DNA of 59,531 nucleotides from Paenibacillus caui. GTDB lineage: Bacteria > Bacillota > Bacilli > Paenibacillales > Paenibacillaceae. Below the pieces are notes generated by a model. That model searched no databases and was not told the DNA's origin. It saw nothing but the letters and a program-made list of their open reading frames with translations. Location of the stretch: NCBI RefSeq assembly GCF_019904135.1, contig NZ_JAIOGQ010000029.1, forward strand, positions 1 to 59,531, written 5' to 3'. How positions within the stretch are numbered: the first letter of the stretch is position 1; each line of letters starts with the position of its first letter. A program made the translations under genes and the position numbers. Below, in pieces: positions 27,641 through 36,533 of this stretch.

Positions 27641-29311
27641 TTATGCCTGCCGGGGCAGCAGCCGCAGCTTGTCCAGCACGAGGACAAGCTGCGGGCCGAC
27701 CCGGGGCAGGGCGCTCAGCTCTGCCCCGCTGATCAGGCGCAGGCGCAGCGCGGCCGCCAGGAACACGGCGGCCCCCAGCAGCACGCCGAGCAGGCTTTCG
27801 GCGGCGGCGTCCAGCCGCCGGCCGTCCAGCCCTGCGGCGGCCCAGCCCAGGCGCAGCAGCAGCACGGCTGCTGCCATCGCGGCCAGGCACAGCGCTGGCC
27901 GCAAGAGCGCCGCCCGCAGGTTCGGCGCAAGACCCAGGCGCCGGACCAGCAGCGCCATGTTCAGCGCGGCCGCAAGCGCATAGGCCGCGATGCCTGCCGC
28001 GGCCGCGCCGTCTATGCCGAAGGCCGGCGCGAGCAGCACGTTCAGCGCCGCCTTCAGGACGGCGGCCAGCGTCATGGCCAGGGCCGGGGCACGTACACTG
28101 CCCAGGCCTTGCAGCAGCGCGGCCGAGATGGTGGCTATCGTCGCCGGAGCGGCCGACATGGCCAGCCAGGCGAAGGTGTCGCTGCCCTCGCTGTTTTTGT
28201 ACAGCATCATGTTGATCGGCTCGGCCAGGACCGCAAGCCCAACCGACGCGGCGCAGCCGATGAGCCAGAACCAGCGCAGCGCAAGTCCCGCCTGATTGGC
28301 TGCGCGCGGCCAATCGCCTTTGTATTTCAGCTCGGCCATGGATGGTATGAACAGCACCGATAATGACGCCGCCATCATCGTCACCAGCTGCACAAGCGGA
28401 AGCCCGCGGTTGTAAATGCCGATCTGCGCCATCACCTCGGTCCCTGTCCGGCTTCCGTCCGCCAGCAGTCTCGGCAGCGTAAACGTATCGACCAGCCCCA
28501 GCAGCGGGATGGCCAGCGCGGCCAGACAGATGGGAAGCGCGTAAGCCAGCAGCGACTTCAGCAGCGCTCTGCCCATGGCCGGATTCGCTCCGGTTCCGAA
28601 GGAGCTGCCCTCTTTGATTTCCTTTACCCCGCTAGCTGACTCCTGAACCCCGGTCCGAGACCTATGGCGGTGGCGGCGCCATACGAACAGCATGACGGCA
28701 AGACCCGCAGCGCCGCCTGCCGCCGAACCAAACATGGCGCCGCCCGCAATGCCGCTTTCCTGGGCGCCGATTGAGGTCAAGTAGAGCAGCAGCACAATCA
28801 TAACGGCGACCCGAACCGCCTGCTCGATTACTTGCGATAAGGCGGTGGGAAACATGTTCTGCAGCCCCTGAAAATAGCCACGCAGCGCGGCCGAGGCCGG
28901 TACGAACAGCAGCGCGGGCGCTGCAGCCCGGAGCGCGGGTATCGTGTGCGTGCTGCCGATCCAGCTTCCGAGCAGCGGCGCTCCAAAGAACAAGAGCAGG
29001 CTTCCGAGCAGCCCAAGCGCCACCATAATGACGGCCGAGATCCGCAGCACGTAACGGCCTCCACGTTCGTCGCCGTCCGCCTCCCGTTCAGCTACAAATT
29101 TCGAAACAGCTGTGGAAAAGCCGGCCGTGGCCAGTGTCACAAGTAGCGTATAGAAAGGGTAAACCGTATTATAAATGCCGAATACTCCGTCTCCGCCTAT
29201 ATTTTGCAGCGGTATCTTTTGCAAGGTGCCGAGCAGCTTTGAGAGAATCGCAGCCAAACCTAGCAGAAACGCACCCTTAAGCAGCCTTGATGCTGCCGTT
29301 GATTCTTTCAT
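27641..29311 (-). CDS. yabM: Polysaccharide/lipid II flippase-like membrane protein (YabM/SpoVB family)
   Basis: The 556-residue product belongs to the MOP exporter superfamily: GAFLLGLAAILSKLLGTLQKIPLQNIGGDGVFGIYNTVYP in two overlapping motifs at the start and about 14 membrane helices. SpoVB and YabM relatives act in peptidoglycan precursor export or spore cortex synthesis. An inserted polar stretch follows helix 6 (about residues 210-245). The 3' part (about 27,650-28,300) is extremely GC-rich; I counted 96 G or C in the 120 bases from 27,721. This makes an Ala/Leu-rich C-terminus unlike its neighbours. A GGCAGGC/GCCTGCC hairpin overlaps the stop codon. Confidence 0.88.
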   Translation of the reverse strand: MKESTAASRLLKGAFLLGLAAILSKLLGTLQKIPLQNIGGDGVFGIYNTVYPFYTLLVTLATAGFSTAVSKFVAEREADGDERGGRYVLRISAVIMVALGLLGSLLLFFGAPLLGSWIGSTHTIPALRAAAPALLFVPASAALRGYFQGLQNMFPTALSQVIEQAVRVAVMIVLLLYLTSIGAQESGIAGGAMFGSAAGGAAGLAVMLFVWRRHRHRSRTGVQESASGVKEIKEGSSFGTGANPAMGRALLKSLLAYALPICLAALAIPLLGLVDTFTLPRLLADGSRTGTEVMAQIGIYNRGLPLVQLVTMMAASLSVLFIPSMAELKYKGDWPRAANQAGLALRWFWLIGCAASVGLAVLAEPINMMLYKNSEGSDTFAWLAMSAAPATIATISAALLQGLGSVRAPALAMTLAAVLKAALNVLLAPAFGIDGAAAAGIAAYALAAALNMALLVRRLGLAPNLRAALLRPALCLAAMAAAVLLLRLGWAAAGLDGRRLDAAAESLLGVLLGAAVFLAAALRLRLISGAELSALPRVGPQLVLVLDKLRLLPRQA

Positions 29312-29417
29312 AATCCTCTTCCCCGGCGGCCGGATGACGCGGCCTTCTTTAATTGGATACGGACTTGCTTCTCTATTTTTGTCCTTTGTCCATTATAGAA
29401 GTTTTTTCGCTGCATGC

Positions 29418-29470
29418 AAAAGCTCCTGCTTCTTGGTCTCTCTCGCAGGGGAAAGAAACATAGCAGGAGC
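29418..29470 (-). terminator. Terminator after spoVT
   Basis: GCTCCTGCT and AGCAGGAGC (nine bp, perfect) enclose a 31-nt loop, followed by TTTTGC on the minus strand. Confidence 0.65.
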
Positions 29471-29500
29471 CTCGTATTCTTTTAGCGTCAGGGCTGGTTC

Positions 29501-30043
29501 TTATTGTTCCATCTGTTTGCCGAGGAATCCGGCAGCCGTCTCCGCCATTTTGGTCTCAAGTTGCGACATTTTGACGGATTCATCCCTGTTGATCAGAACT
29601 ACAGTGCCGATCGGATCGCCGCCGGCAATAATTGGAGCAATCACAAAGGTTGAAATCGTCTCGGAATGATCCTTGCTGATTTCATAAGTACCTGTATTCG
29701 TTTCAATAACGGTTTTCCGGCCATCCATGCTGCTCTCCAAAATCAAGCCGACCTGTTTATCCAAATATTCTTTTTTGGAAGCGCCAGCCACGGCGATAAT
29801 GGTGTCACGGTCTGAAATGAGGGTAATATGGCCAGTACTTTCATACAGCGATTCCGCATACTCCTTTGCAAAATCGCCAAGCTCGCCGATCGGCGAATAT
29901 TTTTTAAGAATGACCTCTCCATCCCGATCCACGAAAATTTCCAGCGGATCTCCTTCGCGAATCCGAAGCGTCCGTCTGATTTCCTTCGGGATCACCACCC
30001 TTCCGAGATCATCGATACGACGCACAATACCAGTAGCTTTCAT
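29501..30043 (-). CDS. spoVT: Stage V sporulation transcriptional regulator SpoVT
   Basis: SpoVT modulates sigma-G-dependent genes in the forespore. The 180-residue protein has an AbrB-type swapped-hairpin DNA-binding domain (ATGIVRRIDDLGRVVIPKEIRRTL within residues 3-26, in two parts) and a C-terminal GAF-like domain (about 60-178). Its N-terminus is close to AbrB, also in this window. The ATG at 30043 with GAGG upstream is preferred to the ATG at 30064. Confidence 0.95.
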   Translation of the reverse strand: MKATGIVRRIDDLGRVVIPKEIRRTLRIREGDPLEIFVDRDGEVILKKYSPIGELGDFAKEYAESLYESTGHITLISDRDTIIAVAGASKKEYLDKQVGLILESSMDGRKTVIETNTGTYEISKDHSETISTFVIAPIIAGGDPIGTVVLINRDESVKMSQLETKMAETAAGFLGKQMEQ

Positions 30044-30397
30044 TACATGCTGCCTCGCTTTCATAAGAAGTTTTTAACTACTGTTTAAACGAAAAGCTTC
30101 ATCAAAGGCACCCTTCGCGCCTTTTGCTTTAGGATACAGACCATAACTCCAGGATCATTCATTCGTTTCCGGCGAGTTTAGGTTCTTGCCGGGCTTCGAA
30201 GTTCCAAGTTTGGTTAAATTCTTGACCATAGTATTCATCTGTTCCCAATTCCTTATACATGCCGATGAACGATAAATTGCCGGGCTAAAGCAGGCATTCC
30301 GCCGCAAAAACATACACGAAAATGCCCTGGATTTTTTTTCGATTAACATATCCAAAAAAAGGGAAATCATCAGCGACTAAACATTCTGATACTCCAT
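30044..30397 (-). other. Intergenic region between prsA and spoVT
   Basis: This stretch of about 350 bases holds the spoVT leader. I see no convincing gene: a 71-codon minus-strand frame at 30155-30370 has no Shine-Dalgarno and no familiar composition. A sigma-G promoter is expected here, but I could not find a clear pair of boxes. Confidence 0.5.
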
Positions 30398-30425
30398 AAA
30401 AAAGCAGCGCAGTAACCTGCGCTGC
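30398..30425 (-). terminator. Terminator after prsA
   Basis: GCAGCGCAG and CTGCGCTGC (nine bp, perfect) with a four-nt loop are followed by TTTTTTATGG on the minus strand. Confidence 0.92.
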
Positions 30426-30446
30426 CAGTAACTATAGCTCAAATCC

Positions 30447-31517
30447 TTACTTCGCTGGTGCTGTAGAAGCCTCAGGGCTGCTGCTTCCTCCGGTACCGCT
30501 TGTCCCGCTTTCAGGTGCGGCGCTTGGCTTGCTTGCTTCGACCTTCGGCAAGTCGATCTTCTTGATGATCTTCTTCTCCAGGTCACCTTTCATAAATTCA
30601 TCCAGCTTGTTGGAGCCTATCGTGTTCTTGATGGTATCGAGCTGCTCCTTGGTCAAGTCTTTGAACGTCTTGGCCGTACGGGATTCCACGCGCATGATAT
30701 GGTAACCATAGCTCGTCTGAACCGGATCGCTGATCTTATCAATCGGCAGCGTCAGGGCAGCTTTTTTAAACTCGTCCACCCAGTTGCTGACCTCGGTATC
30801 TTTATATAACCCACCTTTATCCTTGGAACCCGGATCTTCGGAATATTCCTTCGCCAGCTTCGCGAAGTCCTCTCCACCTTCCAGCTTGGCTTTAACGTCT
30901 TTAGCCAGCTTAAGGGCATCCTCTTTGCTGCGTTCCTTGCCTTCGGCGTCGGTAAATCCGATCAGAATATGGCGTACGGAGGCGACCGTATAACTGTCTT
31001 TCGTTTTATCAAACTGCTGCTTGATTTCATCATCCGTTACTTTGGAAGTTTCGCCTTGAACGACGGTGAAGATCCGAACCATATAGTCCTTGAACTGCTG
31101 CTCCGATACCTTCTGGGCATCCAGCATGCTCTTGAACTGCTCGTCGCCGAGCTGGGTCTTCATTTGCGAAAGCTGGGATTCGGCCTGCTTGGCCCCCTCT
31201 TCCTTCGCTTTGTCATCCGCCTTTGCCGCCAGATACTTATAGGCAATTTGCTGTTTGATCAGATACTGACGGAAATCCTCCACTTGCATATATTGTTGCA
31301 TCTCAGGGGAAAGAATCAGCATAATCCGCTGTTCCAGGTCAAATTCACCCTCCGTGATCTGCCCTCCGTCATAAGTTGCCACCACTTTGCCGCTATCGGT
31401 TCCCTCTGCGGCATTATCCGTTTTCTTCTTGCCACATCCTGCTATCACGGAAAAGGTCAGCACCGCCACCATGGCAATGAGCATCATTTTCCAGGAACGC
31501 CTCTTACTTTGCAACAT
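30447..31517 (-). CDS. prsA: PrsA-type foldase lipoprotein with parvulin domain
   Basis: PrsA folds secreted proteins outside the membrane. The 356-residue product has a signal peptide and lipobox VIAGC (Cys28), a SurA-like N-domain and a parvulin prolyl isomerase domain (about residues 185-280, with RHILIGF, FAKLAKEYSEDPGS and GGLY). A Ser/Pro/Gly-rich low-complexity tail follows. The start overlaps the mfd stop by 14 bp, so it is the last gene behind mfd. B. subtilis prsA is elsewhere, but a PrsA-like gene next to mfd is plausible in related genera. Confidence 0.92.
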   Translation of the reverse strand: MLQSKRRSWKMMLIAMVAVLTFSVIAGCGKKKTDNAAEGTDSGKVVATYDGGQITEGEFDLEQRIMLILSPEMQQYMQVEDFRQYLIKQQIAYKYLAAKADDKAKEEGAKQAESQLSQMKTQLGDEQFKSMLDAQKVSEQQFKDYMVRIFTVVQGETSKVTDDEIKQQFDKTKDSYTVASVRHILIGFTDAEGKERSKEDALKLAKDVKAKLEGGEDFAKLAKEYSEDPGSKDKGGLYKDTEVSNWVDEFKKAALTLPIDKISDPVQTSYGYHIMRVESRTAKTFKDLTKEQLDTIKNTIGSNKLDEFMKGDLEKKIIKKIDLPKVEASKPSAAPESGTSGTGGSSSPEASTAPAK

Positions 31518-34500
31518 CTTGTAGTTCCCCTTTCGATTTAAATGCCTGGCTTAAAGACTCAAGGAATTGTTCAAGCAAATCCAGCATGTCCTTGTCTTCC
31601 ATTCCTTTTGCTTTGATATGGATCTCCATGTCCGCCCCTTGAGTAAATTGTACACGTCTTCCGTACTGATTGCCAACCTTCGCAAGCGCGGACGGAATGA
31701 TATCCTTCGCGCGTTCCGCATGAAACTTCAAAATAACGTCGTCCCCGCGGCGGTTCATCGATTCAATGCCGTACTTTCTGCCATACAGCTTGAGCCTTGC
31801 AACCGTCAGAAGCTGGACTACGGCAGCCGGCGGTTCGCCAAAGCGGTCCAGAAGCTCGTCGGCCAGCTCCGAAGCATCTTCGAACGAGGAGATCGCCGCC
31901 GTTTTCTTATAAATTTCAATTTTCTGCACACTGTCATAAATATACTCCGGCGGCAGATAAGCATCGATGCCAAGATCTATGACGGTCGTCCATTTCTCCT
32001 GCTCCGGAGGCTCTTCGCCAAGCATCGTCACCTTGCGCTTCTGAATTTCTTCAGCCAGCATTTGCGAATACAGGTCGAAGCCGACGGACGCAATGAAGCC
32101 GTGCTGCTCCGCCCCAAGCAGGTTGCCCGCCCCCCGGATGGACAAATCCCGCATCGCAATTTTGAATCCCGAGCCGAGCTCGGTAAACTCCTTGATCGAC
32201 TGCAGCCGCTTCTCGGCGACTTCCGTGAGCGATTTGTCGCGCTGGTAAGTAAAATAGGCGTAAGCAATCCGGTTCGAACGTCCGACGCGCCCCCGGAGCT
32301 GGTACAGCTGGGACAGCCCCATTTTATCCGCATCATGGACAATGAGCGTATTGACATTCGGAATATCTACGCCGGTCTCGATAATGCTCGTACTCACCAG
32401 TACATCATATTCCCCGTCGAGAAAATCAAGGATCGTCTTCTCCAGTTCCTGCTCGGACATTTGCCCGTGCCCGATGCCTACTTTGGCATCCGGAACAAGT
32501 CCTGAAATCTGGGCCGCCATCTCCTGAATGCCTTGCACGCGGTTATACAGGTAATACACCTGGCCGCCCCGGGCAAGCTCCCGCTCAATGGCTTCGCGGA
32601 CCAGCGACTGGCTGTGCTCCACCACATAGGTCTGAACCGGGAAGCGGTTCTCCGGAGGCGTTTCGATGACGGACAGGTCGCGTACTCCGAGCATCGACAT
32701 ATGCAGCGTGCGCGGAATCGGCGTCGCCGTCAGCGTAAGCACGTCCACATTGATCTTGAGCTTCTTCAGCTTCTCCTTGTGCGTCACGCCGAACCGCTGC
32801 TCCTCATCGACAATCAGCAGTCCAAGGTCCTTGAAGACAAGATCCTGGGACAGGAGGCGATGCGTGCCGATCACGATATCGACGGTTCCGGCCCGGATCC
32901 CCTTGATAGTCTCGTTCTGTTCCTTCCGGCTGCGGAAGCGGCTGAGCACCTGAATGTTGAACGGATAGCCGGCAAACCGCTCCCGGAACGTCTCATAATG
33001 CTGCTGGGCCAAAATAGTGGTCGGCACGAGCACGGCTACCTGCTTGCCTTCGATCGCCGCCTTGAAAGCCGCCCGGATTGCTACCTCCGTCTTGCCGTAG
33101 CCTACGTCTCCGCACAGCAGCCGGTCCATCGGACGGCTCTTCTCCATGTCTTTCTTGATCTCTTCGATCGCGCGGAGCTGGTCCCGGGTTTCCTCATAAG
33201 GGAACATTCCCTCAAATTCCCCCTGCTCCGGCGTGTCCTTGTCAAAGCCATACCCGGGCGAAGCCTGCCGCTCGGCATACAGCTTGATCAAGTCGTCGGC
33301 AATATCCTCAACCGAAGACCGCACCTTATTTTTAACGCGTGCCCATTCATTTCCGCCAAGCTTGTAAACTTTGGGCTCTTTATCTTCGGACCCGACATAT
33401 TTCTGGATCAGATCGATCTGATCGATCGGTACCGACAGCTTGTCGCCGCCGGCATAAAGGATGTGCATGTAGTCCTTATGAATACCGGCTACCTCAAGGG
33501 TTCCGATGCCCATATATTTGCCGATGCCGTGATTCTGGTGAACGACGTAGTCCCCCACTTTAAGCTCGGTATAGCTTTTGATCCGTTCAGCGTTGTCCAT
33601 GCTGCGTCCGCCCTTGCGGATCTTACGCTGCTTCTGCGAGAACATCTCTCCTTCCGTAATGACTACGAAATGAGCGGACGGCAGCTCGAAGCCGGTCTGC
33701 AAATTCCCCTGCACAATGGAAGGCATCTCAATTCCATAATCCTCCAACACACGAATCATCCGATCTTTGCGCTCGGCATTGCTGGCGAGCATGACCACCT
33801 CTGCCCCGCTCTTCTTCCATCGTTCCATCTCGGCCTTGAGGACGTTCATTTGTCCATGGAAGTCCTGCATGCTCCGGCTGACGAAGTTCAGAATATTTTG
33901 CGGCTGCGTATGAGGCACCTGGCGCAGGAAGATCGAAAGGAACAACGTTTGAAACGGACGATGGTACAGCACCTTGTCGCTATGCACTGATAGCGGCATT
34001 TCCGGCAAACTTTTGCCGTTTTGGAACAAATGCAGGTTCCACTCGGCCTCGTCCCGCTCCAGCTGTTTGGCTGTCTCCAGCAGCCGTGCGGGCTCATCCA
34101 GGATAAGCAGCGCATCCTTCGGCATATAATCAAACAGCGTCTGCTGCTCCGGGTAAATCAAGGAGATGTATTTGTAATTTTCCGCAAAATAGACATGCTC
34201 GCGCAGCAGCTCGATCTCGCGGGAAATTTCCTGTTCCAGATGATGACGCGCCTGCCGGTCCGTCATTTTCTCAAGCTGCGCCGCGAGGCGCTGTCCCGCC
34301 TGATCGGCCGCCCGCGCAAGGCGATCCGTCCCGGCAATCAATTCCTTGCACGGCGTAATAGAGACCTCCTTCACCTGGTCCACCGAGCGCTGGTCGGACG
34401 GGTCAAAAATGCGGATCGAATCAATCTCATCGTCAAACAGCTCGACACGGTAAGCCAAGCTTGAAGTCAACGGGTAAAAATCTATGATTCCGCCCCGAAT

Positions 34501-35028
34501 GCTCATCTCCCCGCGCGACTCCACCCGTTCCACGCGCTCGTAGCCAAGCTCTACCATGCTGCTCAGGAAGGCATCGAGCTTTAGTGTTCCACCAAGCTTC
34601 AGGTGGACGCCTGCACGGGCCATAACGTCCGGTGAAGGCAGCAGCCTGCGAACGCCGGAAAAAGGGACGACGATTATGCCGCGGAACCCCTGCGACGATT
34701 TTAGGAGCACTTCAATGCGCTGGGCCAGCGTCTCGGGGCTCGATATGGCTGATTCCGCCGCCACCAGTTCATTCGCCGGATAGAGCAGCACCTGATCCGG
34801 TGAGAGCGCTTCCTGCAAATCTTCTGCAATTTTCTGGGCCGAAAACATATTATGGGTCACGACGAGCAGCGGACGCTTTAATTGTTCATGGAGCGCAGCC
34901 AGCATCACCTGACGGGATGATCCGGACAGTCCGGAAACCAGCTGCTCCTTCATGCCGGCCTCGACGCCGGCTGTCAGCGACTGAAAATCGGAATCCTTGG
35001 AAAAAGCCTGTATGAGTGCTTGTAACAA
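31504..35028 (-). CDS. mfd: Transcription-repair coupling factor
   Basis: Mfd frees RNA polymerase stalled at lesions and recruits UvrA. The 1174-residue protein (B. subtilis 1177) has the UvrB-like N-terminal module, the RNA polymerase-interaction domain (VGDYVVHQNHGIGKYMG), a superfamily 2 helicase with GDVGYGKTEVA, DEEQRFG (DEEQ box) and TATPIPRT, and the C-terminal TRCF domain. The frame is open for another 79 codons upstream, but AGAGAGGTG precedes a TTG at 35028. That TTG begins LLQALIQAFSKDSDFQ, the usual family start. Confidence 0.97.
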   Translation of the reverse strand: MLQALIQAFSKDSDFQSLTAGVEAGMKEQLVSGLSGSSRQVMLAALHEQLKRPLLVVTHNMFSAQKIAEDLQEALSPDQVLLYPANELVAAESAISSPETLAQRIEVLLKSSQGFRGIIVVPFSGVRRLLPSPDVMARAGVHLKLGGTLKLDAFLSSMVELGYERVERVESRGEMSIRGGIIDFYPLTSSLAYRVELFDDEIDSIRIFDPSDQRSVDQVKEVSITPCKELIAGTDRLARAADQAGQRLAAQLEKMTDRQARHHLEQEISREIELLREHVYFAENYKYISLIYPEQQTLFDYMPKDALLILDEPARLLETAKQLERDEAEWNLHLFQNGKSLPEMPLSVHSDKVLYHRPFQTLFLSIFLRQVPHTQPQNILNFVSRSMQDFHGQMNVLKAEMERWKKSGAEVVMLASNAERKDRMIRVLEDYGIEMPSIVQGNLQTGFELPSAHFVVITEGEMFSQKQRKIRKGGRSMDNAERIKSYTELKVGDYVVHQNHGIGKYMGIGTLEVAGIHKDYMHILYAGGDKLSVPIDQIDLIQKYVGSEDKEPKVYKLGGNEWARVKNKVRSSVEDIADDLIKLYAERQASPGYGFDKDTPEQGEFEGMFPYEETRDQLRAIEEIKKDMEKSRPMDRLLCGDVGYGKTEVAIRAAFKAAIEGKQVAVLVPTTILAQQHYETFRERFAGYPFNIQVLSRFRSRKEQNETIKGIRAGTVDIVIGTHRLLSQDLVFKDLGLLIVDEEQRFGVTHKEKLKKLKINVDVLTLTATPIPRTLHMSMLGVRDLSVIETPPENRFPVQTYVVEHSQSLVREAIERELARGGQVYYLYNRVQGIQEMAAQISGLVPDAKVGIGHGQMSEQELEKTILDFLDGEYDVLVSTSIIETGVDIPNVNTLIVHDADKMGLSQLYQLRGRVGRSNRIAYAYFTYQRDKSLTEVAEKRLQSIKEFTELGSGFKIAMRDLSIRGAGNLLGAEQHGFIASVGFDLYSQMLAEEIQKRKVTMLGEEPPEQEKWTTVIDLGIDAYLPPEYIYDSVQKIEIYKKTAAISSFEDASELADELLDRFGEPPAAVVQLLTVARLKLYGRKYGIESMNRRGDDVILKFHAERAKDIIPSALAKVGNQYGRRVQFTQGADMEIHIKAKGMEDKDMLDLLEQFLESLSQAFKSKGELQDVAK

Positions 35029-35195
35029 AAGCGGCACCTCTCTTATCTTCTTCGGATAGGCGTTTTTGCCTCCTATCCTTCTCTTTAAGTATTTCTCTTC
35101 CAAACTAACCAAAATAAGCCTCAGCAAAATGGCCAAGGCTCTATAGCGTCTCATTTGATCGGTTCCCTGATCCTTCCGGCTCGCTGCTTCATGCC

Positions 35196-35426
35196 TTACT
35201 GCAGAGGGTTGCCGATCAGAATCAGTTCCGGATTCATTTCCATTGCTTCCCTGCAATAATCGCAAGTAACCCGAACGGTTACTTCCCCATTAGAATCATA
35301 CGCTATTATATCTCTACGTTCATCAGGGGTCAAGGCATGAAACCCGAGCTGCCCCTCGGACACAAAGGGGGAGTCGATTCTTCCAATGAACGTTTTACAA
35401 TGTCTGCAAACATAGTTTATTGCCAT
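35196..35426 (-). CDS. fin: Anti-sigma-F factor Fin
   Basis: Fin (YabK) inhibits sigma-F and helps the switch to sigma-G in the forespore. The 76-residue product keeps the two CxxC pairs of the family (YVCRHCK near residue 7 and CDYCREA near 55) and the LGFHALTPDERRDII core. It lies between pth and mfd as in B. subtilis. The 167 bp between it and mfd hold no gene. Confidence 0.93.
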   Translation of the reverse strand: MAINYVCRHCKTFIGRIDSPFVSEGQLGFHALTPDERRDIIAYDSNGEVTVRVTCDYCREAMEMNPELILIGNPLQ

Positions 35427-35503
35427 CTGTACGCCTCCTGAAGGTTGAATTATACCTTCATTATGCCCGGAGACCGTCTCTATTAGCCGCCAAAGCGTAT
35501 AGA

Positions 35504-36064
35504 TTAGCGGTTAAATTTCGCCATCGTCTGCTCAAAGGTAGCTTGAAGGCTGAATTCCAGTGCGTCGCAGGTTTGCTCAATGGAAGCATGCAGCGGCTCG
35601 GCTTCTTTTTTCGGAAAGGTGCCCAGCACGTAGTCAATGATCGAATAGCCCGGCTCCGGACGGGATATGCCCATGCGAATCCGGTTGAAGCTTTGCGTTC
35701 CGGTATGCTGGATGATGGACTTGATTCCGTTATGCCCCCCGGCGCTGCCTTGGTAGCGGAGCCTGATTCTTCCCACTTCCGTGTCCAGGTCGTCGTACAC
35801 GACGATCATATCCTCGAGCGGGACTTTGTAGTAATCCATAAAAGCCCTGACCGACTCGCCGGACAGATTCATATACGTCATCGGCTTGATCAGGTACACC
35901 TTCGTACCGCCAATCATCCCTTCGCCGAGTAACGCTTTGCACTTATGCTGCCTAACGTCTATATGATGGCGCTTTGCCATCTCATCCAAAGCCATAAAGC
36001 CGATATTATGGCGTGTTTTCTCGTATTTTGGCCCCGGGTTGCCGAGCCCGACAATCCATTTCAT
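35504..36064 (-). CDS. pth: Peptidyl-tRNA hydrolase
   Basis: Pth (SpoVC) recycles tRNA from peptidyl-tRNA and is essential. The 186-residue product has the start MKWIVGLGNPGPKYEKTRHNIGF with the catalytic His in RHN (residue 19), KPMTYMNLSGE and DDLD. GSAGGHNGIKSI near residue 108 is the substrate-binding stretch. Confidence 0.97.
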   Translation of the reverse strand: MKWIVGLGNPGPKYEKTRHNIGFMALDEMAKRHHIDVRQHKCKALLGEGMIGGTKVYLIKPMTYMNLSGESVRAFMDYYKVPLEDMIVVYDDLDTEVGRIRLRYQGSAGGHNGIKSIIQHTGTQSFNRIRMGISRPEPGYSIIDYVLGTFPKKEAEPLHASIEQTCDALEFSLQATFEQTMAKFNR

Positions 36065-36198
36065 AGGTTACAATCCTTTCTTTCGCAAATAAAGAGGCCG
36101 CAAGACTTCAGGTAAACCTGTTTCAAATTGTTATTCTTTGTTACAATAAACCTGATCGATTTCGGGTATAGCACTACTCATAAGAAGGTGAACGCATC

Positions 36199-36399
36199 TT
36201 GCTTGCATTCGGTTCCGAACTTGTCCTGGATTCCCATTTTCGTGAGCACCTCGAACATCATATTCCTGTTCAGATTTATTTTCGCGGCATCCATGAAGGA
36301 ATCGGCCGAATAACAGGTTATAATCGCTTTTTTGTCGAAATCGAAGGGACGCTTTACAACCGGAAATCCTATTCGTTTATTTCTCGTCCGGGTTACTGA
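36199..36399 (+). CDS. Small Sm/Hfq-like protein of unknown function
   Basis: The 66-residue product is read from a TTG with AAGGTG eight nt upstream and is one of only three plus-strand genes. By eye its core (HIPVQIYFRGIHEGIGRI, TGYNRFFVEIEG, LYNRKSYSFIS) aligns with the Sm fold of Hfq. HIPVQIYF matches Hfq YVTVFL, G.ITGYNRFFVEIE matches GxVKGFDNFTVLLE, and LYNRKSYSFIS falls where Hfq has LIYKHAIST. The Hfq YKH signature is not conserved. An N-terminal helix-like HFREHLEHH precedes it. A strong hairpin follows at 36474. It occupies the place of ctc in B. subtilis, between prs and pth. Function is unknown; RNA binding is inference. Confidence 0.65.
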   Translation: MLAFGSELVLDSHFREHLEHHIPVQIYFRGIHEGIGRITGYNRFFVEIEGTLYNRKSYSFISRPGY

Positions 36400-36473
36400 T
36401 CGCTGCAGACCTTTCGAACCCAAACCCGGTTTTCAAAAATCCGCTTGTCACCAAAGAACGTTCACAGCAAGCT

Positions 36474-36518
36474 AGGGGCTACTCCTCCCGGACCGGGAAG
36501 AGTTAGCCCCTGTTTTAC
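36474..36518 (+). terminator. Terminator shared by the Sm-like gene and prs
   Basis: AGGGGCTA and TAGCCCCT arms with an inner CTCxTCCCGG/CCGGGAxGAG extension form a very stable hairpin, followed by GTTTTACTCTT on the plus strand. It lies between convergent genes and may act in both directions, though the T-tract favours the plus strand. Confidence 0.7.
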
Positions 36519-36533
36519 TCTTCGAAAAGCAGC

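Noticed and set aside
27552..28313. A 253-codon minus-strand open frame overlapping the end of yabM
   Set aside because: It is another frame of the GC-rich part of yabM with an Ala/Arg/Gly-rich product and no ribosome site.
27218..28363. A 381-codon plus-strand open frame across mazG and yabM
   Set aside because: It is antisense to two recognisable genes, its product is a Gln/Arg/Gly-rich string, and it exists because stop codons are rare in the GC-rich DNA.
30155..30370. A 71-codon minus-strand frame between prsA and spoVT
   Set aside because: It has no ribosome site and an implausible composition.
32533..33990. A 485-codon plus-strand open frame opposite mfd
   Set aside because: It is antisense to the helicase part of mfd and reflects codon bias of the real gene.
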